Below are positions 21,321 to 31,027 of a DNA stretch of 51,994 nucleotides, piece by piece (the first letter of the stretch is position 1; every line of letters starts with the position of its first letter). This DNA is from Paulinella micropora (Eukaryota > Cercozoa > Imbricatea > Euglyphida): positions 912,070 to 964,063 of the forward strand of contig BJOX01000053.1 of NCBI GenBank assembly GCA_009731375.1, written 5' to 3'. The translations under genes were made by a program, and so were the position numbers. The notes under the pieces are model-generated. The model had not been told where the DNA came from. It was given only the letters and a program-made list of their open reading frames with translations, and did not search any database.

Positions 21321-24300
21321 ATGCCTACTGTTGATGAACAGGATACGAACGGTTCCGTTCCTCCCAGACGTGAAGGTGAAGGCACACAGCCTCACAAGCC
21401 TCAAGGTAAGCACTTGCTAGTTCATCCTTCGAGAGCTAATATGATAAATGATGCGAATAGGAAGGCGAAGAAGGCGATGGAGGAGAGGAAGCCGAAACCA
21501 AAGGCTAGGTCTCCTCCTACGAAGAAGCAGCGGACCGTACCCCCGCCAAAGGACTCAATAGTCTCTGCTATAGACACGAGTACACTCGGTGTACCAGACT
21601 CTGTCCAAAAGACACTCGAGATACCGGAAGCCCCGGAGACTCAAGAAGTTAAGTTGGCGGAAAAGGGGGGAGAACGAGAAGAGGACAAGGAACTTGAGCT
21701 TAGACTCAAAACCCTAGAACGAAAAATTCATGTGCTAGCGGCTAGTTTACATAGACCAGACGCGCTATGCTACACTGACCTCTTTTGTGAAACTTTACAA
21801 ACCACATTAAAAGTTGGTAATGATACGATGGCGAATATTAATATTGTCGGCCAGAAGTTTTTGAATAGTCACCGGACATGGGTGGACAAAAACATTAGAA
21901 AAACAAAGGGGACCCTAAAAGGGGTAGGCAGCCGTACGGAAATTACGGGCATCGTCACATTAATTTTCAAATTGAAATCCGGTCGAGTATATCGTGCGGA
22001 CCTCTATGTTGTCCCCGATTACCACGGTTCAATCCTGCTGTCGTATGACCAATTGGCTACGATGGGGGCTGTGATCGATTGCGCCGCACGGCGGGTGATT
22101 TATGGAGTGAAGAATGGAGAGGAGGAGGATATTAATCCGATGACTGCTACTGACTCATACGAGGCTTTTGAGCTGAGTCTAGCAACGGAGAGGAAAAAGT
22201 TGGCCTTCGTACATGAGGCAACTGAAGCCTATGTACACCCCTATGTCACAGTGCCGGAGGAACTGACCTGGACCGACAATTGGGAGACGGAGATGCAGGC
22301 GTATACGGTTACGATTCCCGCATGGGACAGAAAGTCTATTGATGACTTAGTCGTAGCGCGTAATGAGGAGATAATATGTGTTGCGAAACAGTGCCCGTCG
22401 TTGGCCAGATTCGCAGAAGGTGGCGGGGCAGATGTCCATATTACTAATGGCTACTGTTACCATGCGAAGGTGTCAGATGAGAAGAGAGAGGCGTTTGTGC
22501 CAAGGAGGAAGGGGCGTATCCCCGATACTCCAGCGGATGACATTAAAACTTTTATCACGAACTTTTGGGGCGATGTGCCTACCTGGCCGCGCTCATTAAC
22601 TGAAGTGAAAAAGTGTCTACGGACTCTATTTGAGAGTAACAAGCCGTATACTGTCATTCTGCCATACAATGAGAAGGCGATCTGGGCACAGGAGATAAGG
22701 GACCGGCTTATTGATCATCCTATACCTGTTCCTTCTCGCAAGCAACAGTTAGTGGTGGCTTGTCGACTCGGGTCTCGGGAGCAGAGCAGTGCATACAAGC
22801 AAAAGCTCAGAGCCCAGGACAAGTTGAAATTGATACCTCAAGCTTTCACATGCTTTGATGGTTTCTACACCCGTAAGGCTCCGATACAATACGCGAACCT
22901 TATTGATATGCTTGTCGGGCTGGGTCATGATGATGAGCCGGACACAGTCACGTATGAAAGAACGGGACTAGACGATTTGTCCGAGGAAGATTTGAGTTTG
23001 GAGGAGGACTTAGCGCCCCTCAAGGAGCATAAGAAGATGTCGGAGGAAGATTTCCAAGCGGCGGCGCGGAAAATTTTAGAAGAAGGAGTGGGTTCGGAGA
23101 GAGAGAAGGCGTTTCTCAAAGCTAAGATGGAGGCGTACAGAGAAATTTTCGACCCTCCTCGGGCAGGTGGTGTAAAGTCGGATGACTTCACTGCTGTCAT
23201 TTACAAGATACCGGGTGCGGAGCCATCTCCGGCACCACGGAGGGCAAATTTGAGCATACATGAGGCAAAAATAGCGGAGGAGAATGTGAGACAGTTGCTC
23301 GATGAGGACTTTATTGAGAGATCTACATCTCCAATTGTCTCTCAACCGAAAATCGTCCCTAAGCCAGGAGGAGAATGGCGCTTGACGATCAATTATGCCC
23401 GTGTGAATAAGGTGCTAGAGGAAGAGAGAAATCCTCTGCCGACCTTAGAAGAAGGCAGAAGGGTGCTGCGGAATGCTAAATTCTATTCGGTCATTGACCT
23501 TAAGAACGGCTTCTGGCAGATACCACTGGACGAGAAATCCAGATGGCTGACTGCATTCGTTGTGGGTATGGAAATATACCAGTGGAAGGTGCTTCCAATG
23601 GGACTCAAACAGGCCCCGGGGCTCTTTCAGAAGGCGATGCAGAAGATGTTGAGCGGTCAATATGACGACCAGTCGGAGGATGGTTTTATGAGAAGGAGAG
23701 GACAGAAGGCGGGAGAATATGCATTTTGTTACATCGATGACATCATCGTATACTCTAACACAATGGAAGAGCATATCGATCACTTGTCAGATGTCTTCAG
23801 GCGCATCGGAGCTTTTGGCCTGAAATGCAACCTAAAGAAATGTCAGCTTGCCAGGACAAGTGTGACGTATTTGGGTTACGAGATTTCTCATAATAGGGTC
23901 TCGATATCGCGCGAAAAGAGGGAGGAGATCATGAGTAGACAGTTGAGAAAGAATCGCACGGAGTTACACTCTTTTCTTGCGATGGCACACTACTACAGCC
24001 AGTTCATACCCGATTGGGGTGCAACTCGGGCTAAGCTGGAGAAGATGATTGATTTTGGAGACTTTGAGAAGTGGGATGAGGAGGCTTTGCAGGCGTTTGA
24101 TACGCTCAAAGATATCATTTATAAAGATCCCAAGGACGGCGGATTAGTACTTATGATGCCCGACTTTACGAAACCGTTCGTAGTCGACACGGATGCATCT
24201 AAGTTTGCGATTGGCGCGGTGCTGCAACAGGAAGATGAGGAGAAAAAGTTGCGCCCGATCATGTTTATTAGTAGAAAGCTGTGTGCGGCGGAGCGAAATT

Positions 24301-27068
24301 ACTGCACGCGACAGAGGGAGGCGTTGGCAGTAGTATGGGCTCTCAAGAGGCTCAGAGAATACTTGTGGGGAGGACCTCTATTCACGGTTAGGACCGATCA
24401 TCACAACCTTCTTTGGTTGATGAATCATGAACAAACCGGCCGTTTGGCGCGGTGGCAAGCTTTCTTGTCATGTTTCAATTTCACGATGGTCTACTTACCG
24501 GGAAAGCGAAACGTAGTCGCTGATAGCCTTTCCAGGCTAGAGTTTCAGTCGGAGGTGTCGGCTCTCGTATCATCAGTGGAGATGATGGACCTGTCCACGG
24601 ACAAGGTATACGAGGTGAGCCACATAGAGGCGATGCAGATGGCAAGAGGCGTTCGTTATGACCGCACGGGTCTACGATATAGTCCTCAAGGCCCGGAGCA
24701 TGGCATATGCTGTGAGGCGCATGTTCTCGAAGACGCTGAGTGGTCTTATGAGGCATACGAGAACGCGAAGGCGAATATAAAAGAAGAGGAGGAGACGACT
24801 GAGGTCTGTACTGAACCTCCACAGGAAAATCGAAGCGAGCTTGATGAAGACCCGGAAAGGGTAGGAGTAAGGTTGGAGGACGGTACTATTCATATCGCCT
24901 CGCCTACCGCGTGGAGGCAGCAACAGGCGACGGATCCGGAGTTCAAGGAGCTCATAACGTTATACAAGAACCCTAATGAGCTTAAAAAGACTCCACAGAT
25001 CAAAGATCAGATGAAGGAGATGGCGTGGAGAGATGGGCTATTGTGGTACAAGGGCCAGCATGGCAAATTTGCATCACAGCCTGACAAATGGACTCTCTGG
25101 GTACCAGAGAAGTTGAGGCGCTTTATATATGTCGCAGCCCATAACTGCCCCTTACTGGCACATCCGGGTCGACAAAGAACTCATTGGTTCATAGCGAGGC
25201 GATTTTGGTGGAAAGGGATGAAGGAGGAGATAGACAGGGAAGTGGACGCATGCATCCCATGCAAAACCACAAAGACACCGCTGAAGGCGAACTTTGGCCT
25301 GATCGGTACATTCCCGTTACACGCCGGGATGTTTGAATTTTTACACATCGATCATGTGGGACCTTTCCCCGAATCGGCAGAAGGGTACAGATACCTTCTT
25401 ACCGCAATAGATCGAGCCACCAATTATGTCTGGGTTGTTCCTGTTAAGGACGCTACAGGCAAGACAACTGCGGAGGCTCTGATCGATAGGATCGTCTCGC
25501 AGATCGGAGTGCCTAGAAAGATATGTTCTGATCGAGGTTCTGACTTTAATAATGAAGTCATCGACAGACTATCTAAGTACTACGGGATGAAATGGCAATA
25601 TGTTACTGCCTATAACCCGAGAGCGAATGGCAAGATCGAGCGGGTACATAGACCTCTCAAAGCCTCGCTTAAGATGTACTGTATGAAGAAGGAGAATCAG
25701 AGAGCCTGGGTGGAGGCAGCACCTTCATTTGCCTTTGCAATGAACTGTCTACCCTCATCGGCATTAGGAGGAGCCAGGAGCTCAGTCTCGCCATATCAAT
25801 TGGTTTACGGCCGAGAGCCTAATATCCCAACCTCACTTCTGCATCCAAAAGACACTTGGGCAGATGAGGATGAGTTGTTCGGGATGAGACTAAGAGCGAA
25901 GATGGAGGCGGAACAAATAGTTGCGGCGCACAGGGAGGCGGAGCGCAGAAAGACTGACGCACAAGGAGTGCGACAAGCGCACTTAGATCAAGTCCGTTTC
26001 CAGGTTGGGGATATTGTACTCTTGTACCATCCTCAAGTCCCTAAGGGGGTTAGCTCTAAGCTGTTTACCCACTGGAAAGGACCATACCAGATCATGGAAC
26101 AGATGGGACCTCTGAATTATAAGATCAGGGGTAGAGGGAAGGTGCAGATTGTGAATGTTCGAAGGCTGATCAAATATGACCCCTTCTTACTTGAGGATGA
26201 ATCCGTTGAGGAGGCGTTGAAACGGATGAAGGAGGACTTCAAAGAGGTACCGCCTATACAGAAGGAGGATACCTTAGAGGAGGAGAATGCCTATCGGGCA
26301 CCGGTCACGGAGAAGGAGGAGACCGAGAAGGAGAGTAAGGAAGACTCAAACCGCAAAAGCGCGGCGGGGACTCAGTCTAAAGCCCCCATAGTCCGCGGCG
26401 GTACGAAGGAGAAGTTCACGGAGGCGCAGAGGAGGAGAGCGCAAAACGATCTCATCTTCGACCAACCGAGGAAGGTGGCAAGGTCGACGCGAGCGACGGA
26501 TGTCCATGGAGGAGGAGGGGAGAAGGACACTAACCCGAACGCGGGTAATGTGGACATTCGACATGTGCGATGGAAGGAAGGAGAGGCGATTGCGGCCATC
26601 AAGTGGGTCCGAGACGCTTTTTATCTGTTGAGACCGGCAGAATCTCATGTTGCCGATGACACTCTCTCAGATCTTTATCTCATGCGAGCTGTGGCGGTCC
26701 CGCAGACTACACGGGCAGCACGGACATCGAAGAGATCCTTAGCAGCAAAAACGATACAACCGGTACTCCATTTTTGGAGAAGCATGGACCCTGTTGAGGA
26801 TCCAAAAGCTAGACAATATTTACCGGTGTACAAAGACGCGAAAAATCTCGAGACATGGGATGATACTATTACCCTTCGAGACAAAGACCACACTGCGTGG
26901 ACTATTCAGTCACTGCCTAGAGGAGTGCTTGACATTCCTTTTGACTTATCTTTGGGCGCCATCCCTAACAAAATATGGGACATTCTGGAGGAGTCGAAGT
27001 TTGACTTGACTTTTGTTGGCGGCCCGCCACCTGGCAAAGGGGTTCGCGCAAGGCGACGAAGGCAGTAA
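21321..27068 (+). CDS. pol: Pol polyprotein (protease, reverse transcriptase, RNase H, integrase)
   Basis: 1,915 codons from the first ATG; translation probably enters from gag by readthrough. In order: retropepsin-like domain at about 150-265, with DTMA at 168-171 where D-T/S-G-A is usual; an unassigned region of about 250 residues (270-560); RT with YIDD at 804-807; RNase H with VVDTDAS (first Asp 956); integrase zinc finger H1274-X6-H1281-X29-C1311-X2-C1314; catalytic D1344, D1404 and E1440 (35 residues between the last two); GPY/F module at 1587-1589. About 290 residues of unknown function follow; I see no clear chromodomain. No frameshift or stop interrupts it. It copies element RNA to DNA and inserts it into the genome. 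Confidence 0.93.
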   Translation: MPTVDEQDTNGSVPPRREGEGTQPHKPQGKHLLVHPSRANMINDANRKAKKAMEERKPKPKARSPPTKKQRTVPPPKDSIVSAIDTSTLGVPDSVQKTLEIPEAPETQEVKLAEKGGEREEDKELELRLKTLERKIHVLAASLHRPDALCYTDLFCETLQTTLKVGNDTMANINIVGQKFLNSHRTWVDKNIRKTKGTLKGVGSRTEITGIVTLIFKLKSGRVYRADLYVVPDYHGSILLSYDQLATMGAVIDCAARRVIYGVKNGEEEDINPMTATDSYEAFELSLATERKKLAFVHEATEAYVHPYVTVPEELTWTDNWETEMQAYTVTIPAWDRKSIDDLVVARNEEIICVAKQCPSLARFAEGGGADVHITNGYCYHAKVSDEKREAFVPRRKGRIPDTPADDIKTFITNFWGDVPTWPRSLTEVKKCLRTLFESNKPYTVILPYNEKAIWAQEIRDRLIDHPIPVPSRKQQLVVACRLGSREQSSAYKQKLRAQDKLKLIPQAFTCFDGFYTRKAPIQYANLIDMLVGLGHDDEPDTVTYERTGLDDLSEEDLSLEEDLAPLKEHKKMSEEDFQAAARKILEEGVGSEREKAFLKAKMEAYREIFDPPRAGGVKSDDFTAVIYKIPGAEPSPAPRRANLSIHEAKIAEENVRQLLDEDFIERSTSPIVSQPKIVPKPGGEWRLTINYARVNKVLEEERNPLPTLEEGRRVLRNAKFYSVIDLKNGFWQIPLDEKSRWLTAFVVGMEIYQWKVLPMGLKQAPGLFQKAMQKMLSGQYDDQSEDGFMRRRGQKAGEYAFCYIDDIIVYSNTMEEHIDHLSDVFRRIGAFGLKCNLKKCQLARTSVTYLGYEISHNRVSISREKREEIMSRQLRKNRTELHSFLAMAHYYSQFIPDWGATRAKLEKMIDFGDFEKWDEEALQAFDTLKDIIYKDPKDGGLVLMMPDFTKPFVVDTDASKFAIGAVLQQEDEEKKLRPIMFISRKLCAAERNYCTRQREALAVVWALKRLREYLWGGPLFTVRTDHHNLLWLMNHEQTGRLARWQAFLSCFNFTMVYLPGKRNVVADSLSRLEFQSEVSALVSSVEMMDLSTDKVYEVSHIEAMQMARGVRYDRTGLRYSPQGPEHGICCEAHVLEDAEWSYEAYENAKANIKEEEETTEVCTEPPQENRSELDEDPERVGVRLEDGTIHIASPTAWRQQQATDPEFKELITLYKNPNELKKTPQIKDQMKEMAWRDGLLWYKGQHGKFASQPDKWTLWVPEKLRRFIYVAAHNCPLLAHPGRQRTHWFIARRFWWKGMKEEIDREVDACIPCKTTKTPLKANFGLIGTFPLHAGMFEFLHIDHVGPFPESAEGYRYLLTAIDRATNYVWVVPVKDATGKTTAEALIDRIVSQIGVPRKICSDRGSDFNNEVIDRLSKYYGMKWQYVTAYNPRANGKIERVHRPLKASLKMYCMKKENQRAWVEAAPSFAFAMNCLPSSALGGARSSVSPYQLVYGREPNIPTSLLHPKDTWADEDELFGMRLRAKMEAEQIVAAHREAERRKTDAQGVRQAHLDQVRFQVGDIVLLYHPQVPKGVSSKLFTHWKGPYQIMEQMGPLNYKIRGRGKVQIVNVRRLIKYDPFLLEDESVEEALKRMKEDFKEVPPIQKEDTLEEENAYRAPVTEKEETEKESKEDSNRKSAAGTQSKAPIVRGGTKEKFTEAQRRRAQNDLIFDQPRKVARSTRATDVHGGGGEKDTNPNAGNVDIRHVRWKEGEAIAAIKWVRDAFYLLRPAESHVADDTLSDLYLMRAVAVPQTTRAARTSKRSLAAKTIQPVLHFWRSMDPVEDPKARQYLPVYKDAKNLETWDDTITLRDKDHTAWTIQSLPRGVLDIPFDLSLGAIPNKIWDILEESKFDLTFVGGPPPGKGVRARRRRQ

Positions 27069-27845
27069 GTGACATTTTTTTCTTTTATCACGCGTCGGAC
27101 ATTGAAAGCTGCATGTGGATTAATCTCATAGTGCCCATGTCAGATCATGTCTTATTAAAATGTTTTTATACCATTGTTGTTACTTGGCATTTTTATCGCA
27201 ACATATGAGTGCGAGGGTCAATCGGCAAATGGATACGACACCGTATAAGGGGATCGCTTGTGAGTTTAGCGATGGTGTTCCTGGTACGACCCTGCTTCAA
27301 GTATCCAGGGTGATGTTCTCAAAAAATGTTCTCATAGTAGACATATTAAATTTTTTTCTTTGGATATACTTAATATCGTCATACCAGCACGGTCCGTTTC
27401 TACTTGTGTCGGCATATCGCATGGTCGGGCTCACTCACCCCGGCTTTGGATATAGTTATTAGGTCTGGCCCCCTAGTACTATATTAAGGTAACCGATTGA
27501 ATACGAGGGTATGTTATTAAAAGACAATGTATTTACTGATCGGAAGTGTTTTTGGAGAAGGAGAAAAATTATAACGCTGCTTTTATTGCAATAGTAATAC
27601 TATTTGTTCTTGACATACTGCCTCAGAATTAAGTTACGGGGGGGACAACAAGTGTGGAAGGAGGAGTTTTTATTTACAAAAACGAGGCTGGAGATTTATA
27701 GTTGACTCGTGTCTGGCGTATGCGTTTTATATATCCACTGCACCGTCTATCCGTGGGTTAATGCACTTAGTTGCGACACCCCGTAGCGTTTGTGCAGAAA
27801 AGAAATCAGCAATTATATGACGAAAATATTGCATATTTCCGTCAT
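27069..27845 (+). other. 3' untranslated region of the Ty3-type element
   Basis: About 780 bp between pol stop and purine tract. A 100-codon open frame (27160-27462) is hydrophobic but has no recognisable domain, and I do not call it a gene. Confidence 0.5.
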
Positions 27846-27860
27846 AAAAACGGGAAGGGG
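27846..27860 (+). other. Polypurine tract
   Basis: AAAAACGGGAAGGGG lies three bases upstream of the right LTR, as expected for the plus-strand primer. Confidence 0.8.
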
Positions 27861-27863
27861 TAC

Positions 27864-28086
27864 TGTAGGCATCACCCCCCGGATAGCCGGTAAAAAGTAC
27901 CCTTTTTCTGGTGTCAGGTGCACCTAGTTTTTTCCCATTATTTTCAATATCGTTTGGCCGGATTTGACCTAATGCCATTTTAACCTTGGTCTGTTGCCGT
28001 TTTCTTTTCGGCTTCACTGAGCTAATATAACGAGACATCATTCTCTTTTGGGGATTTGTGTCTGGTTGTATTACGGGATTGTAACA
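27864..28086 (+). repeat. 3' LTR of the Ty3-type element
   Basis: 223 bp, TGTAGG...GTAACA, nearly identical to the 5' LTR but lacking 24 bp near its end. Followed by the GATC target duplication. Confidence 0.9.
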
Positions 28087-28090
28087 GATC

Positions 28091-29200
28091 GCTAAGAGGG
28101 GGACGCCCCTGTTGCCGTTAACGATCGTGACGGGAAGCATTGCGGAGGCCTTCGTCCGTTGGCCCGGGTGAGGATCGCAGACAAGGACCCGTTCGTCACG
28201 TTCAAGGGGTGTGGTGTCTATCTTTATTATATCAGACTGAGCAGTGCGGCTTAACGACCGGCCAAAACCTTTACCGTTGATAAGTCACTCTTTTTGACCG
28301 GTTCGTTAGATTCCACTCTGCACGATGTTTCGACTTCACTAACTAGTTTTCGATTCCGTGAAAGATCAGAAATGATTTCAAACTTGCGATTAAGTCAAAG
28401 ATTTTTTATTGTAGAAAAACGAAAAGATCGACTATTGCCTTTTTCCTTCATATACTACCGTGCACTTTTTCCCGATTTCCAGTCAAACACACACGTTACG
28501 GTAAATTTGTGGACAAGGAACGGAAACGCAATGTTTGATTGTCTTTTCAAGGCTACGTGCCGTTCCCATTCATTTTTGCCTAGGCCTCCTAAATCAATTT
28601 GGGTTTTCAAATTATTACCAACCCGACCGGCGCTACCCGTTTATGACTGTTAACTCGAAACAGAAAGACACTATCCGTTTGAGAACTGGAGACCTCAATC
28701 TACGTTCTATACTTGATCGTACGGAACACCCAAGCCTGCAAATGAGTTCGAAATTACGTAAATAAACAAAGTGACCTCTCCGTAGTACTATTTACTGGTA
28801 TTTCACCTGCTCTGATAGAGTCAGGACTCAAAGCAGCCATAGTGTTCTTATTAAGAGTTCGTTGTATCTGCCTACTTGAAGAGTTGTATACAAATGGGTT
28901 ACCGAGTCACAATTCATCAATTTTTTCCTTCCAAGTCAAGACTACACACACAGAGTTGGTGTGTTCTGTGCACAGATCGATTTGGAAAGACCCTCTCCTT
29001 CAAGAGTGGCTATACAACAACGTATCAGGAGAGTGGTAACAAAATACACTTATGTTTCGACAGACTGTTCACCTGCCGTTGCATTTTTGTGTCCTTCCTC
29101 TGCCCTCATATACACTATGCAGTCAATCAACACAGTATGTGTCTGGTTTTGTCGTTTTAGGGTCACCCCCTACCTACAGAGTGACACGCTGTTGGTTGAA
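28091..29200. other. Region without an identifiable gene
   Basis: Open frames of 60-120 codons occur (for example 28294-28653), but none shows a domain, and several are broken by stops. It could be the remains of another element. Nothing is called. Confidence 0.4.
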
Positions 29201-29278
29201 GGTTAGAGTGAGGTTTTGGGCGAAGGTTAGGGTTAGGGTGACAGGGTTAGTGTTAGCGGAAGGGGTAGGGTTAGGGGG
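29201..29278. repeat. Interstitial telomere-like repeat
   Basis: Degenerate GGTTAG(A/G)G units including GGTTAGGGTTAGGG. It abuts the end of the copia integrase remnant, whose reading frame runs into it as Leu/Thr/Pro repeats. Confidence 0.7.
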
Positions 29279-30049
29279 TTTTTCTTAGATATTTTATCAT
29301 GAGTTATGAAAGGGGACTTACCTTTGAAGGGTCCTTTCGCTATCGGGAGGAGGTTGTTAATGTAAGTGGCGTTTTTTTCCATCTCCGTCCAGAACTTGGG
29401 AGGGAGCTCAGCATCACTAAGCATCGCCCTAGCAGGCCCACCATTGGTTTGGTGGGACCTCTCTATCTTTGAAACTGTTTCTCGGCGGTTGGAGCCCCAA
29501 TCAAGATAGGCTGATTAACATTAACCCACTCCTGAAAGGTATCATATCGACCATATCGTTGGTCACAGGTAATAAATTTGACTTTCGGTTTGTATGTCTT
29601 TCAAAGAAAGCAACGGCCTTAATAAAACACGGAAAGAATTCATTCTTATGACGTAAATAATAGTCGAGCTTGAAATTTGAAGCGAGACATTTGACCGTAA
29701 ATTTGTATCGCTTACCATCCCATGATATCGTATTCCACCATCCTTGTGTGTCCATGGAAATATGAACCCCGGAATGACGTTCAACAATGTGATGGTTTTT
29801 GTGGAATTGTGGTGCTTTCTTTATTTTATTCCTTAAGCAGTACTCACACTTCATAATCCTTTCTCGCCATCCTACCCCTACTATCTTCACCCCCATATAG
29901 TGAGCCATTCTTTCCATAACCTTTACCCCTCTATGTTTACACATGCGGTGAAAGACAGTAGCGTGTCTAGGCTCACAATGTGTAGGTCGGACAACAGAGT
30001 TTAATGCTTTTGACATTTGGCAACCAACATCATGTTCTTGAGCTATCAT
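29279..30049 (-). pseudogene. Copia-type integrase remnant
   Basis: On the minus strand. The upstream part (30049-29501) has a zinc-finger-like arrangement (HRMCKHRG...CEYCLRNKIKKAP) and a catalytic-core start HISMDTQGWW with the first Asp. The downstream part (to about 29279) has ERSHQTNGGPARAMLSDAEL and LPPKFW..., typical of the end of the copia integrase core. Frameshifts join the parts near 29500 and 29460; the expected second Asp region reads CDQRYGRY in another frame. No RT or RNase H follows; the remnant ends in telomere-like repeats. Confidence 0.75.
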
Positions 30050-30050
30050 A

Positions 30051-30550
30051 GGTCATTATATTAATAATAGTGATCTAACAGGTTATCGAGCCTTGATTAG
30101 CGAACTCTGTGTTAGCAGCTTTTATCAGTTGCGCAAAGCCTGAAAGGAGAGGCATTAGGCCTTCAACAGATAAATGCAAGCCTCCGGTCGACATGCAGTA
30201 GGCAGTCGACAACATTTCGTGGGTTGGCTGACTCCAGGCACCCACCCGAGTCAACTTGACCTGTCTTGTGGCTAGACGGCGGTGGCATAGCACAGACACA
30301 TGAAACTGCTTCATCCCTAAATTAATAATTTCCCCATTTCTCTTGTAAACACCTGTTATTAAATAACTATTTCCTGAAAGTTTCCCCATTTCTACTTAAC
30401 CGTAGGAATTTATTGATAGTTGAGACTAACTCCTATCTTCCGCACTTTGGTCCAACAATTGATGGCTTACCCCATGTTCGGGACATCGTTAAACAAAGGG
30501 TTTAAAGTGGACCCCCCACCATTCAATGTCAAGGATCCGGACTGAGATAA
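30051..30550 (+). mobile_element. Copia-type fragment: LTR end, primer-binding site, leader and gag start
   Basis: Ends of an LTR (...TGATCTAACA, to 30080), then GGTTATCGAGCC as probable primer-binding site, then a leader that is about 80% alike to 30747-31027 of the next element, and the first codons of gag (around 30473). It is cut at 30550 by the start of another LTR. The integrase remnant on its left is in opposite orientation, so the locus is rearranged. Confidence 0.65.
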
Positions 30551-30746
30551 TGTTGGAACTAATAATTAACTAATAGTTATGGACCGGCCGTATGGGAGTA
30601 ACGGTGTCGTTAGAGCCATTACTTATGATCCGGCCAGTCAAGTTACGTGGCGCGTCTGTTGGCGCCTTTTCTCATTAAAGTTGGTGTAGTGTGTTGAGAG
30701 TGTAGTAGCTATCATAGATTGCTTTATTAATAACAGTAGTCTAACA
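30551..30746 (+). repeat. Copia-type LTR (plus orientation)
   Basis: 196 bp from TGTTGGAACTAATAATTAAC to GTAGTCTAACA; ends TGTT/AACA are inverted. Followed by GGTTATCGAGCC, the probable primer-binding site. It contains GGACCGGCCGTAT...ATCCGGCCAGTCA, found again inverted at 35100-35175 and diverged at 17342-17400. Confidence 0.75.
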
Positions 30747-31027
30747 GGTTATCGAGCCTTGATTAGCGAACTCTGCGCCAGCAGCTTTCATCTAGTCTGG
30801 AAGGCATTAGGCCTTCAACAGAAAAGTGCAGCAGGCAGTCGACATCATTCCGTTGGGCAGAAGGCACCCACCTCAAACGTGTCTATCGGCTAGACAGCAT
30901 AGCATAGACACACCAACTCATTTCATCCCTGATAATAATTCCCCCATTCCTACTTAATTGTAGGAATTTTATTGGTAGTTGAGTTTAGCTCCTACCTACC
31001 GCACTTTGGTCCAACAGGGCATACACC

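Larger units (their letters stand above)
17709..28086 (+). mobile_element. Complete Ty3-type (Metaviridae) LTR retrotransposon
   Basis: Element of 10,378 bp, flanked on both sides by GATC (17705-17708 and 28087-28090), a 4-bp target duplication. It has LTRs beginning TGT and ending ACA, a primer-binding site after the left LTR, a purine tract before the right LTR, and long intact gag and pol frames in the order protease-RT-RNase H-integrase, which defines Ty3/gypsy. LTRs differ by two substitutions over about 223 aligned bases plus one 24-bp indel, so insertion is recent and the element may be active. Confidence 0.93.

Noticed and set aside
27160-27462. A third gene (env-like) downstream of pol
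   Set aside because: One hydrophobic 100-codon frame without signal peptide or glycoprotein features; not enough support.
28294-28653. A host gene between Ty3 element and copia remnant
   Set aside because: No domain, no splice pattern giving a long frame; composition fits decayed repeat.
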